This document shows positions 47,497 through 58,746 of a DNA stretch of 64,000 nucleotides, in pieces; position 1 is the stretch's first letter; every line of letters starts with the position of its first letter. Both the position numbers and the translations under genes were made by a program. The stretch is taken from positions 62,001 through 126,000 of the forward strand of contig JAJTUP010000029.1 in the NCBI GenBank assembly GCA_021399435.1, in the 5' to 3' direction. A model generated the notes under the pieces. That model made no database searches. It had not been told where the DNA came from and saw only the letters and a list, made by a program, of their open reading frames with translations. The stretch is from Diaporthe sp. PMI_573 (lineage: Eukaryota; Ascomycota; Sordariomycetes; Diaporthales; Diaporthaceae).

Positions 47497-49072
47497 GGAC
47501 TAAGTACAGAGTATAGAGGTCGCGCCCAAAACAACGTCGCCAAGCCGCAGGGGTCCCTTGCCCCTATATATTTTTACTATGGTATAAGTAGTCTGTTGCT
47601 TGGCTATAGTAAATGCAGCCTTTCCCTTCATATACTTAAACTTTACGTTCCAAAAGACGAGCCTGTCTCTCGAATCTTCAGTGTTCCTACTATCCGTTAC
47701 CTTCTTGATAGGAGCCGTAGCCGTAGCCGGAGCGGAGATCTTCTTGGCAGCTTCGACGCTCGACTTGAGGTTGTAGGCTAAAGTAATGTAAGAACGAATT
47801 CAATAAATCTGGGGATAAGGTAAACCTTGGAATACAACGTACCATAGGGATTAGCGTTGAAGCCCTTAATTACGTCGGTAGTAATCTGCTTACAAGTTAG
47901 CGTCTTAGAATTAGTTCTGGCGTAAAGCGATCCCCACTTTTAAACAAAGTCAGCAGAGAGACAACACAGATGTCTACAGCATTTCCACAGTATATTGCTG
48001 TGAACGAGGGGCGTCTTACAGGAGTGCTGGGTGTGTCGGCAGGGTCAGGGAAATGATCGATCTGGATAGATCCGCCCCAAATCGTGCATTCCATATAGTC
48101 TCTGCTTTCACCAACTCCGGTTGCCCTCTGCTCTTCATTCCACGAAACTGAGACTTCCGGGGGGGTGTGCCTCAGCTGCTCTCCGGACAGGTACATGACA
48201 AACGCGTGAGTAAGCTCGTGCCAAAGTGTTAAAATATGCAGCATGCGCAATGACTGATAGGGGACATCATTGGTAGGAGTTATAGCATAGGCACGCTTGA
48301 GGCCGTCGACAAGCTGATAAGGCAATCATAACCTAGTCAGCTTGGAGTTTCTAGTTCGATAAGAATTCAAATAGGGAAGGATATATATGTCAGCGGGCAA
48401 TCTTATGCGAAAGAGCGACCGAGTCCGTAGATACTCGAGGTTACCTTTATAGTTTGCATACCGACCGGTCGTCGCGTATATGCCTTGCAGGTCTGGATCA
48501 ATAACAATGGCTGGTGGTGTGTCCTTGATCGCGTTTGTGAAAGTTTGCACGTATTGCTTCATCTTCGACTTGTCTCCCATCCACACGTAGTCAGGGTGGG
48601 ACTTCTGATAGTCGGGAGTTGCCCACACATTTACACAGCTCAGTCCAAGCTTCTCGAGTGCAACTTGCGAGTCCGGCCTGCAGAACGCATTGACAGCCTG
48701 GTAAAAGACATCCGCAACCTTTGAGATGTTAGTCTCTTGAGAATGTCTAGACTCACAGGCTGCAACAAGAGCCCGGCCGGCATCATTATTATAGGCAACC
48801 TAAGCTTTGGCATACTAAAGAACAAAACCGTGGTGCCCAATGGCGAGGGACTCAGACGAATTTAAGATATATAATATCTTCAAATCTGCCAGTGAATGAG
48901 GAGGGGGTTTGGCACTTACCAGTCGGAATTCGTAGCCTTCAGAATTATACTGGAACCTGATCTTCGTCCCCTTCGCGTCCTTTTTTACCCCACTCAGCGT
49001 GTACCTCGACATATCCCATGTCTTAGCAGTAGAAGAGGCTGAACTACTAGGAGTAGACTTGTTGGAAGACAT
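47497..49072 (-). pseudogene. HExxH (metalloprotease-like) protein with an unresolved exon join
   Basis: Coding blocks on the minus strand: 48920-49072, about 48443-48799, 47978-48313, 47843-47936 and from 47777 on. Blocks 1-2 and 3-5 join in phase by normal introns. Block 3 carries HELTHAFV, a possible zinc site of a gluzincin-like peptidase, and a later YCGNA segment. Between blocks 2 and 3 the best acceptor (48314) needs a phase-0 donor, yet every GT in the region leaves the wrong phase, so the reading frame breaks there. The last block stays open to a stop near 47497, and its true end is unclear. The start is put at 49072; an upstream in-frame start would add a hydrophobic segment. It is either a damaged gene or one with a non-standard splice site. 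Confidence 0.5.
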
Positions 49073-50100
49073 TCTGTTGGCGGATAATGAATAGACCGGG
49101 ATATATAAAGTTGACGCAGTTAAAAAGACAATAAGAGAAAGTACTAAGAAATTAAAACAATTGCAACGGAGAAGTTTCGTTGTATCCAAGGGCAAGGAAA
49201 TGAGTTAAGCGCAACGCTATTAGTATGATGAGAGTCTAGTGCTTAAAGTGAGATGTAATGTTTTTCTATACTGCTTCGAATTCTTTTTAAGGATACCTGT
49301 AAGCTTATATATGATGTAGAGGTGTCTGTCTCTCCCGATGGACATGCTGGGTTAACTCAACCGCGACAGCTTCTCGCATCGTCTCTGCCGCAACGTTGGC
49401 GGATGGCCGCTGGCCCTGCGGCGCAAAGAAGCCCGGTGGCTGGCGACCATCTATGGTACTAACTGGGCCCATATTCATCTACATACGACTGGTATGTGGG
49501 CTGAAGTAGATAATTCAGTCTTGAGACACTCCACTCAAGTCATTGTTCAAAGTATCCGTTGCCAGTTGGTGCGTCTTGGTGGGCTTGCGTCTTGGGTCTC
49601 GGCCCTCTCTGGTTTCATGATTCCGCCTGTGTATCTACTGCATTCCCTACGGCGAAGTCACTTACAGTCTAATCTTAGACAAAAAGGTCCGAAGTAGGTC
49701 CAAGGCTGAGAAGTGAAGCGACCAGGTGGAGTCTTTAATAGAGACATCTATTCCTAGAATAGCAGTGGACCAGCCGAATCGAGCTCCCAATCAACACTCA
49801 CTGTTGGGACTTTCCGTCAAACAACATTGATTCTCGCTTGGAACCTACTTGCACAGCCGGTAAAAGTGGAGCAAGGTCGGGGCCAACGGGTGGGACCCAC
49901 ATACTTACTTACTAAGGCAGAGTCTACAAATGTAAGTATTTAAGGTGCTAATCCCCACACCCGTTGGCATCCCGCATCTCTTCGACCTTCAATCTCGCCT
50001 ACTGAACTCTCCAGTGTCACCAAGAACCTTGTGGTACCTACACACTCGCTTCCGGGCACAGAGCTGCACAGCCTTCATTCAAGCTTCTGCATCAGCGATC
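49073..50100. other. Gene-free divergent promoter stretch
   Basis: About 1 kb upstream of both the HExxH gene (minus) and the 369-aa gene (plus). Only short ORFs. Confidence 0.5.
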
Positions 50101-51336
50101 ATGTCTCTTACAAGCCTGGATGCAGAGCATCAAGCCTCCTTTAAACACGCCATGGCCAACCTTCTGTCTACACCAATTGCTGAGTTTACCTATGCCCAGA
50201 TTGTTGATGGGATGCCAATCAGCAACATCTATAAAGAGGACCATAGATTCTGTGAAGGATTCCCTGTCCTTGATCACAAGGACTTGTGCCCTGGAACTAT
50301 GGACAAGACCCGAGCTTTTCGCTCGCAATTCGATATTGATTCTGTCGAATTTGAGCCTAAGGTGAGTCAACACATAGTATCTAATATTGGAAGTGGGCTA
50401 ATGTTTGTATTATAGCTTCTACAGGCCTACCAAAACACATCTCTGGGCTCTATAGCGTATAAGCTTCGCCTCCTTGAGATGGTTGTAATTGCCTGTCATA
50501 ATATCGCTGTTTTTCTCTATCAACTAGACGACGGTACTCATAAACATGCTGAGTGGGAGGACTGGCTTATAAAAAAGCTTGCATTGCCTTCGGAAGGAGA
50601 AGACCAGTACATGCATATCACATACGGACCGCCCACCCCATTCTATGTTGACCTTTATGTAGACTTTGATAGGTATCCAAACGGCTTGGCAGATGTTGTT
50701 GGGTACTGGGCAGAGCACCATATATTCGGAGGTGTTGTTCTCTTTGACCGTGGAAGAGATGAAGAAGAGGTAAGCAACTTTGAGTTAAAGATAACATTTC
50801 CCATGCAAAGCAGAGACTATGGTGTCTAATTTACTATGCAGTGCAATGGCACCTATTTACATAACCCAAAGAGTGCTTATACTATTGCACCACCTACCGA
50901 AAGGCAATTCAGCGATCTTCTAGACTTCCTATTATCACCAAGCCCAAGCCCACAAACAGACACCAGCCTCTGCCCTCTCCCAATCCGTATCACCCTGGAG
51001 AACAAATGGCGTTGGCACCACTACCGTGGAAAAGCTGATCACCATATCTTCAAATTTCGCCACGAAATTCCACGGGAGCCGCCGTTCCGTGACCACTGTG
51101 TGATTAACCCGAAGGACTGGCCAGAGTACGGTGACTGGGCCCTCATCGAAGAAGAGACGATGAAGCCACTAGACGGTGGGGTATGTGATGAGGTTTTGGT
51201 GGCCGCCGCTATGGAGAGAATGAGGCAAATTTCTACCCCCACCTCCAGGTGCTACGCATGGGAGGAGGAGGAAATGGCAAGGCGGCAGCCTGACCCCAAA
51301 AGGCGGGGGAGACCGCCGTACTTCTTCGACTCTTGA
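50101..51336 (+). CDS. Uncharacterised fungal protein, 369 aa
   Basis: Exons 50101-50361, 50416-50769, 50842-51336 (both introns phase 0), giving 369 aa. It starts MSLTSLDAEHQASFKHAM. The middle exon holds a run of aromatic and acidic residues (YVDLYVDFDRYPNGLADVVG) followed by YWAEHHIFGGVVLFDRG. The last exon ends with a basic KRRGRPP stretch that resembles an AT-hook or nuclear signal. There is no signal peptide or membrane segment. I do not recognise the family. The consistent splice sites and frame support a real gene. Confidence 0.7.
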
Positions 51337-51586
51337 AGAGATTATCTTCTTTTGAGCTTTCAAGGCGCAATGTCGACGATATATGGAGCCGCTGGAAGCA
51401 GTTCTCGCTACCCTCGTCTATGCGACTGTCACAAGGCTATCTATGTTTTCTAGAGGATATTTGGTCCTACTAACCGCCTACTGCTAAAAGAACAACTAGC
51501 TTCGTAAGATACACGAGAGTGCCCATTGAGATTCAATTGGTTGCTGAACTGCCTTGTGAAATAACCCACAACATGGATGTCCCAGT

Positions 51587-51943
51587 TTATTCAGTTTCCG
51601 AGCCTGGAATTTCCTCTTCGACTATGCCCCTATTCTCGGGGGCGTCGGGATCGTAGTCTGTCATGTCCGGAAAATCAAAATCTTGCACTTCGGATCGTAT
51701 TCTAAACATGCTTGAGCTGTCAAGGGGTTGAGTCCGTGCAGAAAGATCGTCCTGTCTACACGGCAAGAGGGCCTGTTTCTCGATCTCCCTGCCAAGTGTA
51801 GGGAGGTAACGGTGCTCTCGCACACGTGAAGACAGCCAATCCCAGAGATCTGGCCCGATCGGACTCTCCAAGAGGTTTGCCAAGCTAAAAAAAATGTGGG
51901 AATGTTCTTCGGCCTCGAAGGGCCGGAGCGTGCAGCGGCGCAT
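51587..51943 (-). CDS. Possible small protein, 118 aa
   Basis: ATG-started ORF with an acidic C-terminal half (DFPDMTDYDPDAPENRG) and no signal peptide. It has plausible composition but no recognised family and may be part of a larger gene or chance. Confidence 0.3.
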   Translation of the reverse strand: MRRCTLRPFEAEEHSHIFFSLANLLESPIGPDLWDWLSSRVREHRYLPTLGREIEKQALLPCRQDDLSARTQPLDSSSMFRIRSEVQDFDFPDMTDYDPDAPENRGIVEEEIPGSETE

Positions 51944-52097
51944 CCAGCAGACCTGATGCCAATTTGAGGAGGAGCCTGATTTACCTCATATCCTCCACAT
52001 CTATCTCATCTGATCCTCCCCGCTCACTCGATTCCCCTCTACAAGTCATTCGTCCATTTATACGGATTCAGGCTTAGAGACTTTATTCCCCGGGACC

Positions 52098-52463
52098 ATG
52101 ATTATGAGAACAGAACTTGCCGTGTTGGGCACGCTCACCACTCTACTTGGAGTGGCTTCTCAACTGGCAGTCTTTTCCACTCGAATAGAATGGCACATGC
52201 TCGCACCCCTCCTGGTTTGCATGTACTCGGCCCTTGCGGTTCTCCTCTTTTTAGTCAGACCTTGGTAGTTGTATTGAATATCTCTTATCATGTTATACAG
52301 TTCGGAAAGCGCAGCCTCAATTATTCGCGAGGAATGTATGCCGACTCTATGGACCCAACTCCACAAACTGCTATATGGTCTGACACCTCCACCGCATAGG
52401 AGAAAGACGCCAATAAAAGACGCTAATGATGCAAAATGTGTAAGCGGGCAAGTGATATTGTAG
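52098..52463 (+). CDS. Possible small membrane protein
   Basis: An ATG-started frame with two hydrophobic segments in 55 codons (LAVLGTLTTLLGVASQLAV and HMLAPLLVCMYSALAVLLFL). A putative 36-base intron (52265-52300) would join it in phase to a further 54 codons, for 109 aa. The intron is shorter than usual for these fungi; without it the product is 55 aa. No family recognised. Confidence 0.3.
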
Positions 52464-53031
52464 AATTGGCTATCTTGCTGCCAGAATCCAGGACTTGGAG
52501 CACCTCTGTGCGCCTGAGCCATGCACCTGGTTATGGGACAGGTCTATGTAGTGATGTCATTGGCGCTCTGATATGGCCTAGGATCCGGGCTACCGGCAAA
52601 TCCTTATACCGGGCTCGGTGTAATTGGGTGTGGGGCAAGTTTACCCGAACCCAGCCTCGCTCAGCAAAGGTCACTCTAGACTCACCCCACCTCACCTTCA
52701 GGACAGTCAGATTCTGTCCTTGTGACTGTTCCAGATTCAGGGGCAGCTCACCGCAAGGGACGAATATTTGGGTATTACCTCAGCTGCCAATCACCTCATG
52801 AGGCCATATTCACATGCGCCTCGCATACACTTGGACGGTGGCGATCATGTAATAGAGGATTTGGTAAGGAGGGAGCATAGGTCCAAGAGGCATAATCTGG
52901 GCGGATTGTTGCCCAATGCATCCATGTAGAGAACTGCATGTGGGAAGCTGCAATCAATCTACCCAAGTACCATAGGCTACAGAATACCATTGAAAGAGCT
53001 TCAAGTCAACCATTAGTCGAATTTGAGGGCG
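52464..53031. other. Intergenic stretch
   Basis: Upstream flank of the flavin oxidase gene. No gene or repeat seen. Confidence 0.45.
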
Positions 53032-54813
53032 ATGTTACTATCCACACTGTCGCTTTCTTTCCTGGTTGTTCGTGCAGCTTGTGCAAGCTCTCGACAACTT
53101 GAATGCCGATGCATTCCAGGTGACTCATGTTGGCCCTCGGTTTCGGATTGGCTCGCACTCAATAACACAGTGCAGGGGCGGCTCATTGCTACGATTCCTT
53201 TGGCTTCGCCTTGCCATACCTCCAGCTACAACGAAGTTACCTGTGGAATTTTGAAACAGGAGTGGCCTTATGCCGATGTGCAGTATGTTAGGTTGACAAC
53301 TACGAACTCATCATTTAGTTAACAAGGCTACAGTATCTCATCTCCTTCGTCATATGTCGCTCCGCTTCCTCAAAACCAGAGCTGCGACCCCTTTACACCT
53401 AGGGAGACAGAGTGCCAGCTTGGTAATTACCCTGCCTACGTTGTGAACGCATCGACCGCAGGCGATGCAATCGCAGCTGTCCGGTTCGCACAGCAACACA
53501 ATATTCGTCTGGTAATAAAAAGTACTGGCCACGACCTACTGGGCAGAAGTAGCGGATCAGGGTCGCTCTCTATTTGGATGCATTCATTCAAAGAGATAAC
53601 CATTTTCGAAAACTTCACTGCTCGATATGAGCATAATGATTATTATCAGGGGCCTGCCGCCAGAATTGGGACGGGTCTTGTTGCCTACGAAGTGTTCGAG
53701 GCAACCAAGAAAAAGGGGCTTCGAGTTTTAGGAGGCACGTGTCCTTCTGTCAGCATTGGCGGAGGCTACACTTCTGGCGGCGGGCATTCACTCCTCAGTA
53801 CCAAGTACGGTCTTAGCGCAGATAACGTTCTTGAGTGGGATGTGGTTACTGCATCTGGACAACGAGTAACAGCAACCCCGTCACAGAATACTGATCTATA
53901 CTGGGCACTTAGTGGTGGCGGCACAGGTGTTTTTGCTATCATTATCAGCGTCGTCGTCAAGGCGTTTCCTGACGGCATGAATTCTTCCGCGGCTATTACG
54001 TTCAATGCGACGTCCAGCCCAAGCATTGATTCATTTTGGTCTGGTGTAGAAGCGCTCCACAACTCGATCCCTGCCTGGCTGAAGGAGAATGCAACAGCCG
54101 CGTACGTGGTTTCAGACGAGACGCTCTCCCTACAACCCTTAAGTCTTCCGGACCGATCATCCGATGACGTTCGGGCTCTGATCAAACCCTTCCTCGCAAA
54201 TCTCACTACGCTCAGAATTCCCTATACCCTGAACATTACCTCATTTCATTCTTTCTTAGACCTTTACACAGCATTCTATAGCCCGCTGCCCTACCAATTG
54301 CCGCCGTCCTCTGTGGTCCAAGCCTCGCGGCTGATCCCACGCAGCGTCTTCACCTCTCCCGATGAGACAGCTTCCCTAATTGAGGCACAGCGTCAAATTG
54401 CGTCTATGCACAATAGCTCATTTTGGATCGTCGGAACAGCACTATCAACTCCGACACTATCGTCCGCTGTTCCTCCTAATGCTGTACTCCCAGCCTGGCG
54501 TAATGTATCACTGCATCAAATGGTTGTTGCGCAATGGGACTGGAATGCAACGAGACAAATGAACCTGTTGAAGCAGGAAACTTTGCTCAGGGATGTCCTA
54601 CCGCTTCTTACTGCCCTAGCACCGGAATCCGGCACCTATATGAGCGAGGGCAACCCGGGTCAGAAGGACTGGAAGAAAGCATTTTATGGGTCGAACTATG
54701 AGAGTCTGATGCAGGTGAAAGACAAGTGGGATCCAGACGGTCGGTTTTTTGCCCATGCTGGAGTCGGCAGTGACGAGTGGCTAGTAGATGAAAAAGGGAG
54801 ACTTTGTAAATAA
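53032..54813 (+). CDS. Secreted FAD-linked oxidase, berberine-bridge-enzyme-like
   Basis: Exons 53032-53282 and 53334-54813 (phase 2), giving 576 aa. A signal peptide of about 18 residues is present. The FAD-binding PCMH fold is shown by STGHDLLGRSSGSGSLSIW with H150 and by GGTCPSVSIGGGYTSGGG with C220. This His and Cys are the two residues that bind FAD covalently in double-linked members. The C-terminal BBE motif follows the pattern GxNYExLxxVKxxWDPxGxFF. Members oxidise alcohols, sugars or secondary-metabolite intermediates. Many Asn-X-Ser/Thr sites suggest glycosylation. The substrate is unknown. It stands alone, with no biosynthetic core gene within 10 kb on either side. Confidence 0.9.
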
Positions 54814-56109
54814 ACCATGATAATTACCATAATATAGCCACGTTCTGAGGCTCAAGGGTTTCTAGATTCTACCTCTGGCATTAGATGTCAATAATCCTTT
54901 GAAAACTGGATATATACTGTTTCTAGTTTGGATAAGTTAAACTGTTATATTCTATATTCAGCAAAAGCAGGAATGCGCTGTGAATGTCATGCCGTCTTTA
55001 TAGACAATGGCTGAGAATTTCAACACGAGAATTGATACAAGGAGCAAAGTGCGGAGTCGAGCTGTCTAGCGGCTCTAATATGACGCCCTCCGAAGAGCTT
55101 GGCCCCGTTGAGGCTCGCGCAGGGATCAGACAGCACCACCATCGCAGCCGTTTCAGCCAGCACAAGAGTCAAAGCAATGGCTTAGGGTGTCTGCTTGATA
55201 AGCCCTGGGCTTCCTGGTATTTGGGGTGCGAGGGCTGGCCAGTTGATGATCTTATCCTGTTCCTCCGGAGATAAAAGACATATGAAGCCAAGCGGTGACA
55301 TGACCTCCCAACATGGATCGTGCAAGATCGTACGCCTCCTGGACCAACTTGTCCATCCAGCGCGACCTCTGTACATGGTACAGATACTAGACCCCTATCT
55401 TGCTGTAGGGCAGATATTTCTCTGAAAACACTCAGATTCTTGAAGACTCGCCAAGTGACAAGATCTGGACAGCTTATTTGAACAATGCTTCCTGAGGTTC
55501 AACCGTCTGGCAGGCCAATTCTGTCTCTCATATCCACTGTGTGTGGTCCCCACCGCTGCCACCCCCAAATCATCACCATGCCTCTCGATTTCATCCGTCT
55601 CCCATGTTCAACATACTAGCAGTCTCTACTTCACTCTTGATCTCATCTTCCACCATGCAGCTTGTCAAGACGTACTACGCTCTCCTCCGACCAAATTGTC
55701 CAATCTGATCAACATCCAGTTTGGGTTTGGTCATTTCTGACCGGAAGGCATGTCAATAGGAACAGTACTATGCATGCATGTGGTCCCAAATATAGCGATT
55801 CCTGAGCATGTAGTATGCGTTAATGTCGACATTCAGAAAGGGCCGAGGGCACTTCCAGAAGGCATCGTTATATCTCTTCATTTCATGGCCATGTTGTCAT
55901 GTAACAAGCTAACTCTCTCCCCTTTCCCGCTTCTCTCTATACTCCCTTCAGTCCTGCAATTCCCTTACCCTGGTATTTGAAAACCACTCTTGCTTTGACA
56001 AGTGAATATGCTGAAAGTCCTGCTAGGCTTGTCAAATTGATAAATGCTGGTCTGGTTTCGCTCGTTACACTAACATCCAATTATTAATTATTAATGATTC
56101 ATATCTGAC
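54814..56109. other. Gene-free stretch, about 1.3 kb
   Basis: Between the flavin oxidase and the pseudogene. Only short ORFs, AT-rich at its start and near 56070-56090. Nothing recognised. Confidence 0.45.
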
Positions 56110-57748
56110 TCAACACTTCACCTCCTGCTTCTTGTTGAGAGCCTCCTCCATCTCCTTCAGCCCCCTCGCAGGCCTCCACTCATGATGGTGCTTACCCACC
56201 ACCGGTTCCCCGGGCCCTTCCCTCTTGAGGTCATGTGGTTCCCAAAGAACTCCAGCCGCGCCTCCTGGAAGCTGGTGGGCAGGTCCGTCTACACGGAGTA
56301 CTTGAGGTACTCAAGACTCGCACTGAGAGCAGGCACGTACGCACCCAGCCTGATTGAGTCGACTACCAGCTCGCGGAACGACGCCATGACTTTGCTCACC
56401 TCACCCGCGATGGTCGGGTGCGCCAGCAGGTTTTGTTTATCTGCCTCGCCGGATTTACACACGCCGTCCAGCAGATCAATAATGGCGTCCGACTGGATGA
56501 TACACCCGCCACGCCACAGCTGCATCAGATCTGAATAATTCAGCCCCCAGCCGTGCTCGTCGTCCGCCGCGGCGATGAGGTGCATCCCCTGCACAAAGCA
56601 TAATAGGAAAGTCGCGTATGTCGCATTGGCAGCCACCCCGCCGCCCTGAGCTTTCCCTCTGCCGTCTGGACCCGCGCAGGGCTCGCGGCGGGTTCGACAG
56701 CCCCAGAGGCCTCGCGGAAGGCCTTGTGCGCAGCCTCCCTCCGGCCCGAGTGGGCAGAGTGCACGCGGAACATGTGGCTCGCCGCGATGCTGGGGCACGC
56801 CACGTGCAGCCGGGCAGCCTCCTCGACAGTCCATGTGCCCGTCCCTTCCTCCTCACACACATCCTGCACGACCTTGTCGCGGATGTCGTCCAGCACACAA
56901 TTAGTTTGGTCGTTAGGATCCCTCATCCAGCAGATCTCGGCGCCAATCTCAACGAGGAAGTTATGCCTCAGGGGGCTGTCAGCATCCGTCCCCCACCGCC
57001 CCAGCACGCCCGCCACCTCCTCGTGCGACCACCCAGAGCACCGGCCCATGATGCCCCACACCTCGCACAGCGCCGTCATCATGCCGTTCTCGATGCCGTT
57101 GTGCACCATCTTGACGTAGTGCCCACACCCGCCAAGCCCCAGCATCGCGGTGCACAGCCTCCCGCTCTTATCCCTTGGCCGCGAGCCTCGTCAGCAGCGG
57201 CCACACGGCGTCCCACACCTCGGGGGAGCTGGCGCCGGGCGAGATTGGACGGGCCGTGTCCGCGCGGCCTGGTACCCGCCGCTGAATGCCCATGCCGACA
57301 AAGTGCACCCCCCTGGGCCGGAGGCGTTCCTGCCTGCGCTCCGTTGCTGCTCCGCCTCTCGTTGGACGCGTTGAGGATGACGTCCCCGGCGCGCAGGAAC
57401 GGCTCGAGCCCGTCGATGGTCTTCTCACCGACGGAGCCATGTGGGACACTCAGCAAAAAGACCTTGGGCGAGTCCGAGGGCAGGGCCCTGCACAGCGACT
57501 CTTAGTCCTCCTGGTGGAACGTCCTGGAGTCGAGGCCGGCCTCCTTTGGCCTGCTTGAGGACGTGGTTCACGTTGTCGGCGGACGGGTCGAACATGTGCA
57601 CCTCGGTGCCGTGCTCTGGGCACAGGAGCGTCATCATGCTGCCCATGCTCCCGACGCCTACCATGGCCAGCTGTGAGTTGGTCTTGTCAGTGGGGTCTGG
57701 CACAGTAGAGAGAGGTGGATATCTTCAACTCACCTTCCAGACCTCCAT
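56110..57748 (-). pseudogene. 6-phosphogluconate dehydrogenase pseudogene
   Basis: Homologous blocks occur in the right order along the minus strand but in changing frames. In order they are: the NAD(P)-binding VGVGSMGSMM (frame of 57703); SVPHGSVGEKTIDGLEPFL (frame of 57456); RPRGVHFVGMGI then PISPGASSPEVWDAVW (frame of 57449); GGCGHYVKMVHNGIENGMM and KVVQDV.EEEGTGTWT (frame of 57145); and GMHLIAAADDEHGWGLNYSD with LWRGGCIIQSDAIIDLL (frame of 56834). A TAG at 56289-56291 interrupts the C-terminal SV/TDLPTSFQEA region, and a further shift follows it. There are at least five lesions, so the gene cannot make the pentose-phosphate enzyme. GC content is still high, so the decay is probably recent and not RIP-like. 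Confidence 0.88.
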
Positions 57749-58746
57749 GGCTGTTATTTCTTTGTGTTGTCCTTGCTACTCTTATCCTGGCTGGTAGCTA
57801 GTGGGCTGGCTGGATACTGAAAAGCGAGGGCTTTCGAATGAGACGTGTTGACACCGTAGGACTTTAGTCTTCTCGAGTGTATGATATTGTACCCTTGCTG
57901 TCCCAAATAGTTGGCCCGGGACTCCGGAAAGGGCTGGGGGGAAGGAGCTTGGCGCGGCATTGTGTAATGATTGTCCATGAACTGCAAGGTGAGCTTGTTC
58001 TCCTAATTCTCAATTTAATCCCCGGAATTAATTACCAGCGCAATGTCAAGTGAGTGCAGTAGCTGGAGTATCAGAGTTGGATTGGTTCAACGTTGAACGA
58101 TTTCGGAATGCCTGATCCTTGCTTCCACAAGACTCTCTTCCTCTTCTCGCTCTGTTTCGACAGATTTCCGCTGCACCTCCTCAGGACTTGTCTCGGTAGT
58201 TGAATAAAGGACGTATACGTACGGTATAATATTTTGCAGTTGAGCTGTTGCTCTGGACGTCGGAAGACGCACATGTGATTATTATTAGTGTGAGATCGCC
58301 GGTGACATCATGGCTACACGCCTCATCCTCAAGTGCTACCCACAGACACGCCAGCCATTTATCGCCCAGTGGCCCGTATACATCATCCCGTCATCATGAT
58401 AGGCCCAGATCATGGCCACAATATTAGTGTTTGTTGGATTCCTGGAAACAAGCCAGGTTGTCGCCACTGCTTGTGACAAGCCTCCTGCAGTATATTGTGT
58501 TAGTCAGTTGTCTCATCCTAGTACGCCTCACTCCCTTGTCTTCAACACTGCTATCTGCCCAGGTTATTTTCATTCACAATTACTAGGCAACCAATTCTAT
58601 ATCTCCTGCACACACATACACATCTATCCCATACTCCCAAAATCAACCTCATCGTGTACCATACTGCACTTCACAGCAGTTGACGTGCGACAACGACGTC
58701 AATCTCGAAAGTGATACAAGAGATATCCACAAATATACCACATATC
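57749..58746. other. Intergenic stretch, about 1 kb
   Basis: Divergent upstream region of the pseudogene and of the TIM-barrel gene. CA-rich leader at 58600-58730. No gene. Confidence 0.5.

Noticed and set aside
56618..57505. 295-codon ORF on the plus strand
   Set aside because: Antisense shadow of the 6PGDH pseudogene; Pro/Arg/Ala-rich composition with no family.
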